A DNA stretch of 64,000 bases from Hybos culiciformis (lineage: Eukaryota; Arthropoda; Insecta; Diptera; Hybotidae), in assembly GCA_964007475.1 (NCBI GenBank), contig OZ023274.1, forward strand, positions 80,673,303 through 80,737,302, written 5' to 3'. Position 1 is the first letter of the stretch, and every line of letters starts with the position of its first letter. Shown here piece after piece: positions 21,218 through 31,075 of this stretch. The translations under genes were made by a program, and so were the position numbers. The notes under the pieces were generated by a model that had not been told where the DNA came from, did not search any database, and worked only from the letters and a program-made list of their open reading frames with translations.

Positions 21218-22170
21218 CTGTGTGCATGGAATGTCGATATAGAAGATATCTTATAGATAAATTTATAGATAATATTTAGAATCTCAGATATCAATATTTT
21301 TATACCACAAAACATTATACAGATCGTATACTTTTAAAGTAAAAAAAATTTAGAATGAATGGATATAGTTCGCTAAAATAAAATTTTCCATTTATTATTA
21401 TTTAATCTTTCTTTTTTAAATCAAAAAAAAAGAAAAGAAAATTATAATAATAAAAATGTTTCTTTTGTAAAAGTATTTTTTTGCATATAAAAACATATAA
21501 TATAAATGTATGTATGTACCTTTTTAACCACATGATAATGTATAAAGGAATGTACATATATAAAGACAGGAAAAGAAAATCGTTAAAATGTTTTCTTTTC
21601 TGAAAGAATGTTTTGATAAGAAAGGAAAACGTTTTTGCATCACAATTATATGTGGCACAAAGAAGTTTTTAAGCCGTTTAAAATCACACATTTAAATTTT
21701 TTTTTCAATTTAATTTGAGTATATCTTCTATATAAAGATATTTCAATAAGTGTCATCAAAAGCAAAAAGAAAAAAAAAATATCAACTTTATTAAAAAGTG
21801 GTAAAAAAAAACACCAGAAATATGTGCAAACATTTATTTAATTAAATTTTATTTTGATTTGCATACATTTTTTAAGGTATTATACATTATGCATATACAA
21901 ATATGTATACTGTATAATTGCATTTGCATATATGTTCATCATGTTCTGTTGTTGGATTGCGAACTGAAGAAAAGTTAATTAGGGAATAATAAATGTATAC
22001 GATGAAATTTTTTAAATTAATTTAAATATTTGTGTTTTTCATGTTAAGCTTATAAGCAGCAAATTGATATTATTTTGTTAATTAAAAATAATGTTTTCTA
22101 TAAAATAAATAATTAATTTATTAACACAATTTATGCTTAGAGGATGTAAATAAAAATATATCCATAAGTC

Positions 22171-22323
22171 TCACAAGTACTCTGTTATCGAATAGAAGCT
22201 AAAAAATGTGAAAACGCAGATTTCGTTATCTAGGGCAGTGTGTTTGATGGTAGATTTGATTTTCACCGCGGTTTGGAATTTGTACTAAATTTTCCAGTTG
22301 TCCACATAATTATTATAAAGTAA
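22171..22323 (-). other. GC island open on both strands
   Basis: On the minus strand, an ATTTAG acceptor is followed from 22284 by 37 codons (YKFQTAVKIKSTIKHTALDN...) to TGA at 22171. On the plus strand, TTTCGTTATCTAG is followed from 22234 by 29 codons (GSVFDGRFDFHRGLEF...) to TAA at 22321. Codon bias slightly favours the minus strand. Probably one real exon or a transposon relic; the strand is undecided. Confidence 0.3.
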
Positions 22324-22710
22324 CTACATATTTACTTCAAAGCTCTAAAGTCGTTTTAAATTTCTGACACAAGAAAATAGAAGTAACCAATAAAAGAAAA
22401 ATATTTTCTTATTTCAGTCAAAAAAAAAAATTGGTTACAACAAAATACCATATGGTATAAAATGCTTAGTGTTTACATTAAACAGTGATTGATAAATGAT
22501 AACGAAAGAAAGTACATTCGAAATTCATTCACTTGAATAAATAAATAAGTAGAGTAGAATTGGAATCAAAATAAATGGGGGAATAAAAATATCAGATTAA
22601 GAGTCTTATTATCGAAAAGAATATATATATGTTTTTTTAAATATATATTTGCTGTTCGTCACATTTTTTTAACGATAAATCTATGGCGAAATAATATAAA
22701 CATTTAAATG

Positions 22711-22873
22711 CTATACGACAGGTGGATGGTGCTGTGAAGTTGTTATAATGCTCTTTTTCAGTTCATTTCCGTCTGATCCAAGTTTAACAAATTTCAATTT
22801 ACTTTCTGGTCTATTCAAGCACTCCTTGTCATCAAATAAAAATGAGACTTGTCATATTACCAAATGTTTATAG
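22711..22873 (-). CDS. candidate terminal exon, strand ambiguous
   Basis: The minus strand is open from 22851 to TAG at 22711 (46 codons) and reads as balanced protein, for example ECLNRPESKLKFVKLGSDGN then ELKKSIITTSQHHPPVV. About 65% of codons start with a purine. The plus strand has the cleaner acceptor (ATGCTCTTTTTCAG to 22761) with 36 open codons (SFPSDPSLTNFNLLSGLFKH...). I prefer the minus reading on codon bias, but its acceptor is unclear. Confidence 0.35.
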
Positions 22874-25338
22874 TACCAACTAAAAAAAACAGCACAGTTT
22901 AAATAGATAAAATAATTTTAAGCCATTTCAACTTTTAATTTTAACATTATAATCAAAATCATATTTCAATCACAAAGTTATAAAGTCATTTTAATACAAA
23001 ATTAAAGTATACATTAAAACAGTCATTAAAACGAAATCAACATAAACATGAAATAAATTATTTTTAATGTGACTATTATATACTTAACATTTATTATTTT
23101 TTGTTATTAATTTATTCTTTCCTCTAACTTAAGTCTAAACTAAAGTGAATCGAATAAAATACGATATATTGTTTTAATATTTGAATCATTTTTAACATAA
23201 AACATAAATCCTTTTAACATTGGGTAAATCGGATCAGAATTTTGATATTTTTAAAACGATTATCTAGCTATAAAATTACGAAGGTGTGGGAAATATTTTG
23301 TAAAGCTTGTTATAATTGATTAGCTATATTTCAATTTATTTTGATCTTAGAATACCGAGCGTGTTTACTTACATAGTTGATAAAGAAAAAATTTCTTTTA
23401 AAATACTAATATTTAAACCCAAAAAATAATAAAATAAAAAATCTCCAAGAAACAAAATTTTCTTGCTTTTTTTTATTATTTAAAAGTGCTACAATATTCT
23501 TTTATTACCATTTTTATTTTCGTTTTCATTCAAGACGAAATATATAAATATATGTAAATTGATGGCAAGTATATATTGTGTTCTAGCATGAAATAAAGAC
23601 ATAAAATGCAAGTATTGGCATCAAACACATAAAATTACAAAATAATCTAATGCAAAGTGTATAATGGATATACATTAGATATCGAATTTAGTATATTCAA
23701 ATTAATAAAATATATAAATTAGTACAACTGGAATCATAATTGTTTATTCAAAATATAATTTTTTTATTTCAATTTCCAACATCAACGAGATTTTCATATC
23801 ATTATTGAACACAATGTAAGGGTTTGGATAACATTTTAAGAAAAAATGAAATAAAATTTTATAAATGGTTTCATTTTAACGATTTTTTGTTTTCGCTTAT
23901 CTTTGAAAAAGAGTTATATATATGCTTAAAAAATTACACTGTGAAAATAAAAATTTCAAACAAATTCCTTGCATATTTTTTATAAGTTAAAATAAAAAAA
24001 ATTAGAATTGGATATAGTTATTGAGTATCAAAACTTACTGCAAAACTTAAGAATCAAGAAACTGCTGAAAGGTTTTTTGAAAAGCCAAAACCAATATCAT
24101 AAATAAATTTATTTTAAAATGTGATTTTTATATATTTATTTTTCGGTATTCATTATAACAATTCAAAAACAGAACATTAAAATATTTGTTGATTTAATTT
24201 TGATAATAATAAAAGGTTGAAACATACTTTTATTTTTGTAATATCATTATACATAGATTAAATACATTCATGTGTATTTATTTATACAAAATTTTAATTC
24301 TCTAAAGCTCTTATAACAGAAAAATATGATTTCAAGGCGTAGTTAACTATAAATGCCATTAAGTTGTAGGCAAAACTTTTATATTTTCATACAATTTTAT
24401 ACATATAGTCTAACATATGACATTAGTTAACATAATCCATAAAACAATACGTTTTTTTTGTACACATGTATAGTAAAAAAGTATGAAACATTTTACATTG
24501 TTGAGTACTAGGTACAGGCATTGAGATTTAGGATAGGCCCAAACAATATTCCACAGTATCCATAAATTTCAATACAAATTCTAATAGTATTTTAATAGTG
24601 TTAAAAAAAAATTAAAAAGATCCCATATTATGCTCCACCCAGAACCGCGACATCCAGACATTCGAAGTTTCTGCATTGGCCGTTATTATTGAAATAGATA
24701 ATAAATAAAAATAATTTGAAAAAAAAAAATGTTTTTGGCCATTCATGATGTCAGTAGAGTAAAGAAAAAAGGCGTAATCTAAAGCATAAAAGGCCAGAAT
24801 TATTATTTTTTTCTCTTCGATTTAGATCTTTAAGTTTAATGTGGAGTTTTAACACATATTTACATGAAATCGGAACCATCAGAAGCCCGGGTAGTACGTC
24901 TCTTCTAACACTTTCTATCTGGGCCTGTGTACATACATAATATTTTTTTTTTTTTTAAATACATTAGATATTAGAATATCTTGACTCATAAATATAACAA
25001 TATCAGAGTGAAATCATAATATGTAACAAGAATGTGTTTAATACTCTCTAGAGCACGTTTTAAGTGTAATACTTGAATTTTGTAATCTACAATGTAGGAA
25101 GGTATTCTCTTGGAAAGAAAAAAAAAAACAAAAGGATGTTAGGATGGCAACATAAAAATAATTCTTAATCTTAATCGAAAAAAAAATTTATTTTATAAAA
25201 TTTTTAGTTTCCCATCATTCTTAAAATATTTACAATGATGCCTTCTTCATGATAATCATACCCATGTGTGTGAGGAGTATTATGTACCTACACAATGCAC
25301 AGATTTTATGATTTTTATTTTTTGTAAATATTTTAACA
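22874..25338. other. AT-rich DNA with a GC island at its right end
   Basis: Mostly poly-A/T-rich. The island at about 24620-24930 is listed separately. A GTAAGT on the minus strand at about 23372-23377 follows only AT-rich sequence, so no exon is called. Confidence 0.4.
24620..24930. other. GC-raised island with open frames on both strands
   Basis: Near 24643-24708 the plus strand reads NRDIQTFEVSALAVIIEIDN after a CACCCAG acceptor, while the minus strand reads TANAETSNVWMSRFWVEHN. Near 24740-24927 the minus strand is open for about 58 codons (QAQIESVRRDVLPGLLMVPI...) after GTACACAG, and the plus strand has CGVLTHIYMKSEPSEARVVR. Two close islands could be neighbouring exons or one decayed transposon ORF. 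No family recognised. Confidence 0.3.
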
Positions 25339-25383
25339 TCTTCTTATAAATAAAAATGAAAATTCTCTGTTTCTCTGTTTCAT

Positions 25384-25600
25384 GTTCTCTGTTCTCTGTT
25401 CTCTGTTCTCTGTTCTCTGTTCTCTGTTCTCTGTTCTCTGTTCTCTGTTCTCTGTTCTCTGTTCTCTGTTCTCTGTTCTCTGTTCTCTGTTCTCTGTTCT
25501 CTGTTCTCTGTTCTCTGTTCTCTGTTCTCTGTTCTCTGTTCTCTGTTCTCTGTTCTCTGTTCTCTGTTCTCTGTTCTCTGTTCTCTGTTCTCTGTTCTCT
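25384..25600. repeat. 31 exact copies of a 7-bp unit (GTTCTCT)
   Basis: The 217 bases are exactly 31 x 7 with no interruption, then two GTCCTCT variants. Because 7 is not a multiple of 3 and the unit makes no stop, the array is open in several frames on both strands. The apparent 79-124-residue ORFs here (SLFSVLC and ENREQRT repeats) are artefacts. It sits inside the 5' end of the Helitron. Confidence 0.97.
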
Positions 25601-25669
25601 GTCCTCTGTCCTCAATCACGCCTAAACCGCTGGAACGATTTGGCTGAAATTTTGAACTTAAGTATCATT

Positions 25670-26215
25670 TGGTCCCGGGATGGTTATAGGGTACTAAAAA
25701 TTTTGATCCGAGGCCCCGGCGGGGGGGCTACCTTAGAAGCCGGTTTTGAAATTTAGGTATATTCCAATAAAATATAGTAGCGTTGGACCCGAAAACCCTA
25801 TTTAAAAAACTGGATGTTGAGAGCCCCCAACTGTTGTCCCAGGGCTCAATTGGGGGGGCTATACAACAAATTTCGAAATTTTGAAATTTTGAAGTTAAAT
25901 AGCATTGGAACCCGAGAGGGTTATAAGGTACTAGAAATTTTGATCCGAGGCCCCAACGGGAGGGCTACCTTAGAAGCCGGTTTTGAAATTTACGTATATA
26001 AAATGTTGTAGCGTTGGACCAGAAAAGCTTATTTAAAAAACTGGATGTTAAAAGGCACCAACCGTTGTCCCAGAACTCAATTGGGGGCTATACAACAAAT
26101 TTCGAAATCTTGGAATCTTGAAAATATGGAGCTTAGAGACCCGAGATGGTTATAGGGTAGTAGCAATTTTTGATCTGAGGCACCGACGAAGGGCTACTCG
26201 AGGATCCGAGGCTCC
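25670..26215 (+). repeat. three tandem copies of a roughly 235-bp unit inside the Helitron
   Basis: TTTTGATC(C/T)GAGGC begins at 25701, 25938 and 26168 (spacings 237 and 230). Neighbouring words repeat in step: GGTTATAGGGTACTA, CCTTAGAAGCCGG, AAAAAACTGGATGTT and CTATACAACAAATTTCGAAAT. The third copy is truncated and more diverged. The units are GC-rich compared with the flanks. Confidence 0.85.
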
Positions 26216-26336
26216 GACGGAAGGCGGTTTTGCAATTTTGAATTTCTTTTTTTTTTAGTGCACAAAATCTGAATTAAAGTGTTTTGATATTAATATAAGT
26301 TCGGTACTACCGTGCGAAGCCGGGTATTTCGACTAG

Positions 26337-27249
26337 TACTAATATATAAAATGTTATAATACGTTGATAATTGGAGAAAATTTTATCCTATTTTATTTAC
26401 TAGCTTTGAAGTAAAAATTATTTGCCTGAGAAATTTGAATTTAATATAAAAGATAATTTAAAATATTAATATTAATATATAGGTATGTATGGTTTTCTGA
26501 AGAAGGGTGTGAATATGATCTCTTTTGTATAAAAATTCAATCATTTTTTTACCTGTTTAAAGTTTTCGTACATATTATGTGATGAAGTTGACATAATAAT
26601 TTCAATATTCATAACATATGAAAAACCATTTATGAAAAAAAATATTAATTATCACGAAAATAAAATTTACTAACCATTCCTGGTATCTATGGAGAGTGAA
26701 ATATGGATCAAATTAAATATTATTAAGATATTCAGTTTTTATTTTCATTTGGATAAAAATAAAAATAGTATTAATTATTTAATCATTGCCTGTACACATT
26801 TATGATTGGTTTCATATGAATCAAAACTACGATAGCAATATAATATGTGGATATGCAAAACTAAAATTGTAGTTAAATTAAATAAAATTTAACCAATATT
26901 ATTTTACCTTAGGTACGTGGAAAGTTTTATATCAGCAGCTGTTTGGTATAAATATAAATAATAAAAATATGTATGTTTTTATTTTATACTTTTTTAGTTT
27001 GAAAATGAGTTTTTAATTATTTTTAGTAATTATTTTCTATTTATTTTAACCTGAATATAAAACATCAAATTATATTGCATATAGCCAGTTGGGAGTTCCA
27101 TTAAAAAGTTTACATCTATGTAATATAAAAACAAAAAACAAAATAAATTCTAAACGAACTACCGTAAAAAAAGGTATTTTTATTACAAATTTTTGATTTT
27201 TTATTAAATTTTTTGTGATGATTTATACAGATTTTTTATAGAAGTGTGA
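26337..27249. other. AT-rich DNA, no gene seen
   Basis: Directly downstream of the Helitron. Stops are frequent in all frames and I see no repeat or splice-flanked island. Confidence 0.5.
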
Positions 27250-27421
27250 GGTAAACTTGTAAGTGACAACATAGCCGCGTTTTCCGGTATTGTGTTAAAA
27301 CGAAGGAAAAGCCAATTCATTACTCGAAAGCGAATTACTATTAATCTTTGGCTATGCAAGACGAAGGAAAAGCCAATTCATTACTCGAAAGCGAATTACT
27401 ATTAATCTTTGGCTATGCAAG
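27250..27421. other. coding-like island carrying an exact 61-bp tandem duplication
   Basis: ACGAAGGAAAAGCC... occupies 27300-27360 and is repeated without any mismatch at 27361-27421, so the duplication is young. Sixty-one is not a multiple of 3, so it would shift any reading frame. Before it the plus strand reads SDNIAAFSGIVLKRRKSQFI... in one open frame, and the minus strand is open for about 52 codons. If this was an exon, the duplication has probably broken it. The unit also folds imperfectly (AGCCAA...TTGGCT). Confidence 0.6.
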
Positions 27422-28164
27422 AGTAGACATATTTAAATTTTAGTTGAGTTGAGTTTTAATCTTTATTCTTACGCAAACGAGAAAAATGAGCTAAATAATC
27501 CTTTATCCTTAGTTTCCTTGTTAGTAAATTTCGCTTTTTATAAATAAATAAATAACTGACTTTATGAATTTCCTTTATTTTTTTTTTCAGATAAACTAAA
27601 TATTTAACCCACTATGACATTTTCAACTTTCGTTCCAACTACTAAACGCTGTAAAACATAATATTACATAGATTTAGTATCAAAATAATAATTTTTAAAA
27701 TCAAAAATTATTAAAATTTTCAACATGAGACTACAAAAAAAAAAAAATAAAAATAAATACGAAAATATTAAAATTTATATAAATAAACAACAACGGAAAT
27801 CTAGTAAAAAAAAGATGAACAAAATAGACAAAAAAGGATAAAAATTGGCTCTCATAAAATAAATCCAATAAACACCTTCTGGGAATTCGCTCACAAAGCA
27901 TTCAGTTAGAAAAATTTAATTTTATTACACATGAAACAATATTTACTTTTACATTACAATATATTTACTTATAAGAGAAAGCTTATTTTGTTATTATTAT
28001 CATAAATTTTTGTTTCTATTTGAGTTAGTTACGATTATGAGATATGCTTTCAAAATAATTCAGACTGATGAAATCTGTATACAATATACTTTACCAACAT
28101 ATAATTTTAAATTTAAATATGAATATGAAAAATTTGGAATATCTTTAACTTGTACATATTAGAC

Positions 28165-28213
28165 ATGTTAGACTGGTGTAAATGTTAGACTGGTGTAAAT
28201 GTTAGACTAGGTG
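28165..28213 (+). repeat. 17-bp unit in three tandem copies
   Basis: ATGTTAGACTGGTGTAA begins at 28165, 28182 and 28199. The third copy is slightly changed (ATGTTAGACTAGGTG). Confidence 0.85.
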
Positions 28214-28339
28214 TTTATATTAGTGCCACAACTTGGGTTCAAGAAATCATTTGGCTGATTATAAATGATTCAAATTTTTATATGGCCAATTCTGTGATTT
28301 TAAATGAAATATTTGTAAGAACAATATATAACACATTAA

Positions 28340-28602
28340 AATAAGAAATTAAAATTGAAGGAAAATGACGTTAATTGTCCGCATGTTATAAAACTCATCT
28401 ACCATCAAGTTTACTACCAAAACGAATATGAAGAATTAAACAAAAATACTTTATGCTGCACGAAATCCAAAAGATTTTGTTTTGTCATATTTATATATGA
28501 AGATCTGGATACATGAATTTCTGAAAAGTAATCTGTTATATGACCCATGGGTTGATCATCTTAATGAATTTTGGGCAAAAAATTTTATTTTCAACTTATA
28601 TG
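28340..28602 (+). pseudogene. probable frameshifted protein-coding relic next to a repeat insertion
   Basis: One frame is open to TGA at 28514-28516 and reads ENDVNCPHVIKLIYHQVYYQ then NEYEELNKNTLCCTKSKRF. A second frame overlaps it from about 28482 and reads MKIWIHEFLKSNLLYDPWVD then HLNEFWAKNFIFN. It runs up to the edge of the repeat copy at 28604. Both halves look like natural protein, which suggests one ORF with a frameshift, cut by the repeat. No acceptor or start is clear and I do not recognise the family. Confidence 0.4.
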
Positions 28603-28603
28603 G

Positions 28604-29012
28604 TGTTCGCATTAGGAGAATATTAGTGGAATATGCTGTTATCCGGAATATTTCAGGAATATGAACTGGATTTTTCATATAAAAAAATATTCCGGAATAT
28701 GTATATTCCACTTTCATATTCTAGTTTGTCAGGGTTAGAATTCTACATTTCTAGTTATTTTCACTCATTTTTTGAAATTTTGTTATAGTTGGCAACAATT
28801 TTTTTGTCAAATTCGAGTCAAAATGAAAAAAAAAAACAAAATAAAATTGAGAACAAGCGAGATAAAAAGTCAAAATTTTCAACAACAAAAACTTTTTCTC
28901 TTTCTCAATTTTTTTTTTCACACCATCAAATTCCAGTTCTCATCAAATTTTGTAATGCGAACGGCAATTTGTTTTCCGGAATATAAGTGGAATTCAAATT
29001 ATAATGCGAACA
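28604..29012 (+). repeat. 0.4-kb dispersed repeat, copy 2
   Basis: It has the same TGTTCGCATTA...TAATGCGAACA ends and the same internal order as 1279-1686. Only the core is shared; the roughly 120-bp inverted arms around copy 1 are absent here. No exact target duplication is visible. The shared 65-codon frame at 28789-28986 is treated as non-coding. Confidence 0.8.
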
Positions 29013-31013
29013 AGGTATTATGTAAGTTTAACTAAAGATTTTAAGAAAATCAATTGAAATTGTATAAAATTTTTTTAGAAAAATCTTACACAGCTGTTAA
29101 GAAATTTAAAAATTTCTAAAGTATTTATTATTTGAAAATATGAAAAAAAAAAAAAAAAAAACACAAAAGTTAATAAGAATGAACTTTTTTTTGGAAAGCT
29201 CAGGAGAAAACTATAATTTTATGCGTAAAGAAATGGTTGTCGGCTACAAAAACTGTCTAAAGATCAAATAGATTGGATAAAAAATTTAAATATCATGAAA
29301 AACATTTTCTTTTTGAACACTGTTTTGTAATAAAAAAATATTTACAACTTAAAAATAAATACTAGTTGTAAAAATCATAGTAGTTATAAGAAAATCTAGA
29401 AAATCTTAATACATCGTTCTGCAAACTTTGTGATATCTTATAAATGATACAAGATAATTAATATTTTGAAATCAATTGGTAAGAAAATTTTTAATAATTC
29501 GGTTTTTAGTAATTTAACTTGATAAACTTGAATAGACCTATACACTTGGTACTCATTTATTTCTGATAGAATGTCTAAATTTTCCCAAAAGCAATATACA
29601 CATCAGTTCGGAATGGTGGATTTTTGCATTCAATTGAAAATAAATTTATAATAGCGTGAATTCCACAAAAAAAAAAAAATTGTGAATGGACAAAAAGAAA
29701 ATCATATTTATGAAAAAAAAAAAAACTTTTAAGATTTTTCATTAAAATTCGGGGCAATAATGAAAAGCACACTTCTTGTTATTTTTTATTTTATTTTATT
29801 TATTTTTTTTTAATAAATAATGATGTTGGTGGAATAAAAAAAAAAATAAATGAGCTTTCAAAGTTTGTTGATTTCATTGATAATTTTTGTTTTTATTTAT
29901 ATGGGCGCCGAAAAAGGCAATCTCGTAAATGATTCACAAACAGAACACGTTTTCCAATTTAGAATTTTTATTTAAAAAAGAATTATAAATATAAAATATA
30001 TATATTTTTTTTACTTTAAACATTTTTATTTATTTATTTTTTTTCTATGAGCAATTTTCTTTAAAACAATTGTTTTTAACTGACAGCATATATTTTTTAA
30101 AGTTAAATTCAAAAAAAGAATTTTACAGCCTTTATGGAAATTTCAAAGAGAAAGTTTAATGAAAATTTATTTTTTATTTGTTTTCATTTTTTTTTTTGTA
30201 ATAAAGAATTGCATTAAGTACTTAATTTTTTTTGAGAAAAAAAAAAATAAATTAAAATAAAAACAAGGAAAAACAAGGAAAATCTTAAAACTTTAAGTTT
30301 GAAATTAATGTGATATTATTGATATAAAATAATATTGATTTTTGCTCTTGACGGAAAATGTGAAATGTCAGCTAAACACTCCTTATAATTTTCCACACAC
30401 ACACATTGTAGAAAATAATTTTCCGTTGAAAAAATGATAAATTATTATTTTCTTTAGTAAATCAAGCACAGAAAACACAAACGTTTTTTTTAACTCATTT
30501 TTATTTATTTTTTTCAGAAAATACGAAAATATGTGAATATTTTTCAAGTCAAGGTCTATTTTAGTTTTATTATTCATTTTTTCAATCATAAGTGAAGAAA
30601 ACAATTTTTTTTCCTACTATATAAAAATATTAACCCCATAACTCTTTTTTTTTTTAAGTTGTTTTTTTTTTTTAAATAAGCAAAAAAAAAAGACTAATCT
30701 TTAATAAATCGTTAAGAGATACATTATTTAACATTTTATCCTTGAAAAATATTTATGTTAAATCTGTAAGAAAAAAAAAATTCTTATTTTTTTCCTTGAA
30801 AGGCAGAAAATTTTAATTTATATTCCATAGATAAGTAGCTTTTTTCATCAACCTAATTTTAGATACGAAAATATATAGCTTTTTTTATTTGCATAAATAT
30901 ATATTATTTATTCAATAAAGATGCCGCTTCGATTATAATGACAAGGATCATTTTTCTTATTTAAAAGAAATGTGTTCATAATTATAATATTTTTTTTCAT
31001 AAATTTTTTTTAG
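29013..31013. other. AT-rich DNA; one small ATG frame
   Basis: A 24-codon ATG frame at 29901-29975 (MGAEKGNLVNDSQTEHVFQF...) has strong purine-first codon bias and a GC peak (GGGCGCCG), but no downstream donor. It could be a short first exon fragment or chance. A short (CA)n lies near 30396. The minus-strand frame at 29575-29772 lacks an acceptor. Confidence 0.4.
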
Positions 31014-31075
31014 AAATTTACCTCTAGAAGTTTTTGAGTATTTAACAGACTTCAGCCAGTATCTCTTCAACCACT
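31014..31075 (+). CDS. candidate internal exon, 62 bases
   Basis: A T-rich acceptor ending TTTTTTTTAG (to 31013) and the donor CACT|GTAAGA (31076) flank NLPLEVFEYLTDFSQYLFNH, read from phase 2 to phase 1. The LPLEVFEYL start superficially resembles an F-box, but one short exon cannot establish that. The minus strand reads VVEEILAEVC after CTTACAG, so the strand is not certain. Confidence 0.33.

Larger units (their letters stand above)
17706..22170. other. AT-rich, intron-like DNA with a few weak exon candidates
   Basis: Exon candidates at 18266, 20372 and 21130 are listed separately. Good acceptor-like tracts also occur near 20634 and 20971, but they are followed by composition-biased or very short frames. 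Poly-T tracts and (AAAT)n runs are frequent. No transposon ends were recognised. Confidence 0.4.
25339..26336 (+). mobile_element. non-autonomous Helitron
   Basis: The 3' end is TACC-G...GGTA (26308-26326), a short hairpin, then TTTCGA and CTAG (26333-26336). The 5' end begins TC just after an A (25338), and T follows the 3' end, so insertion between A and T fits Helitrons. The near-terminal words ACCGTGCGAAGCCGGG and CCGCTGGAACGATTTGGCTG match the style of insect Helitron ends, from memory. There is no Rep/helicase ORF; the interior is tandem repeats. The exact 5' base could be 25339 or 25342. Confidence 0.75.

Noticed and set aside
25280..25756. ORFs of 79-124 residues over the heptamer array
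   Set aside because: They are products of a 7-bp stop-free repeat read in several frames on both strands.
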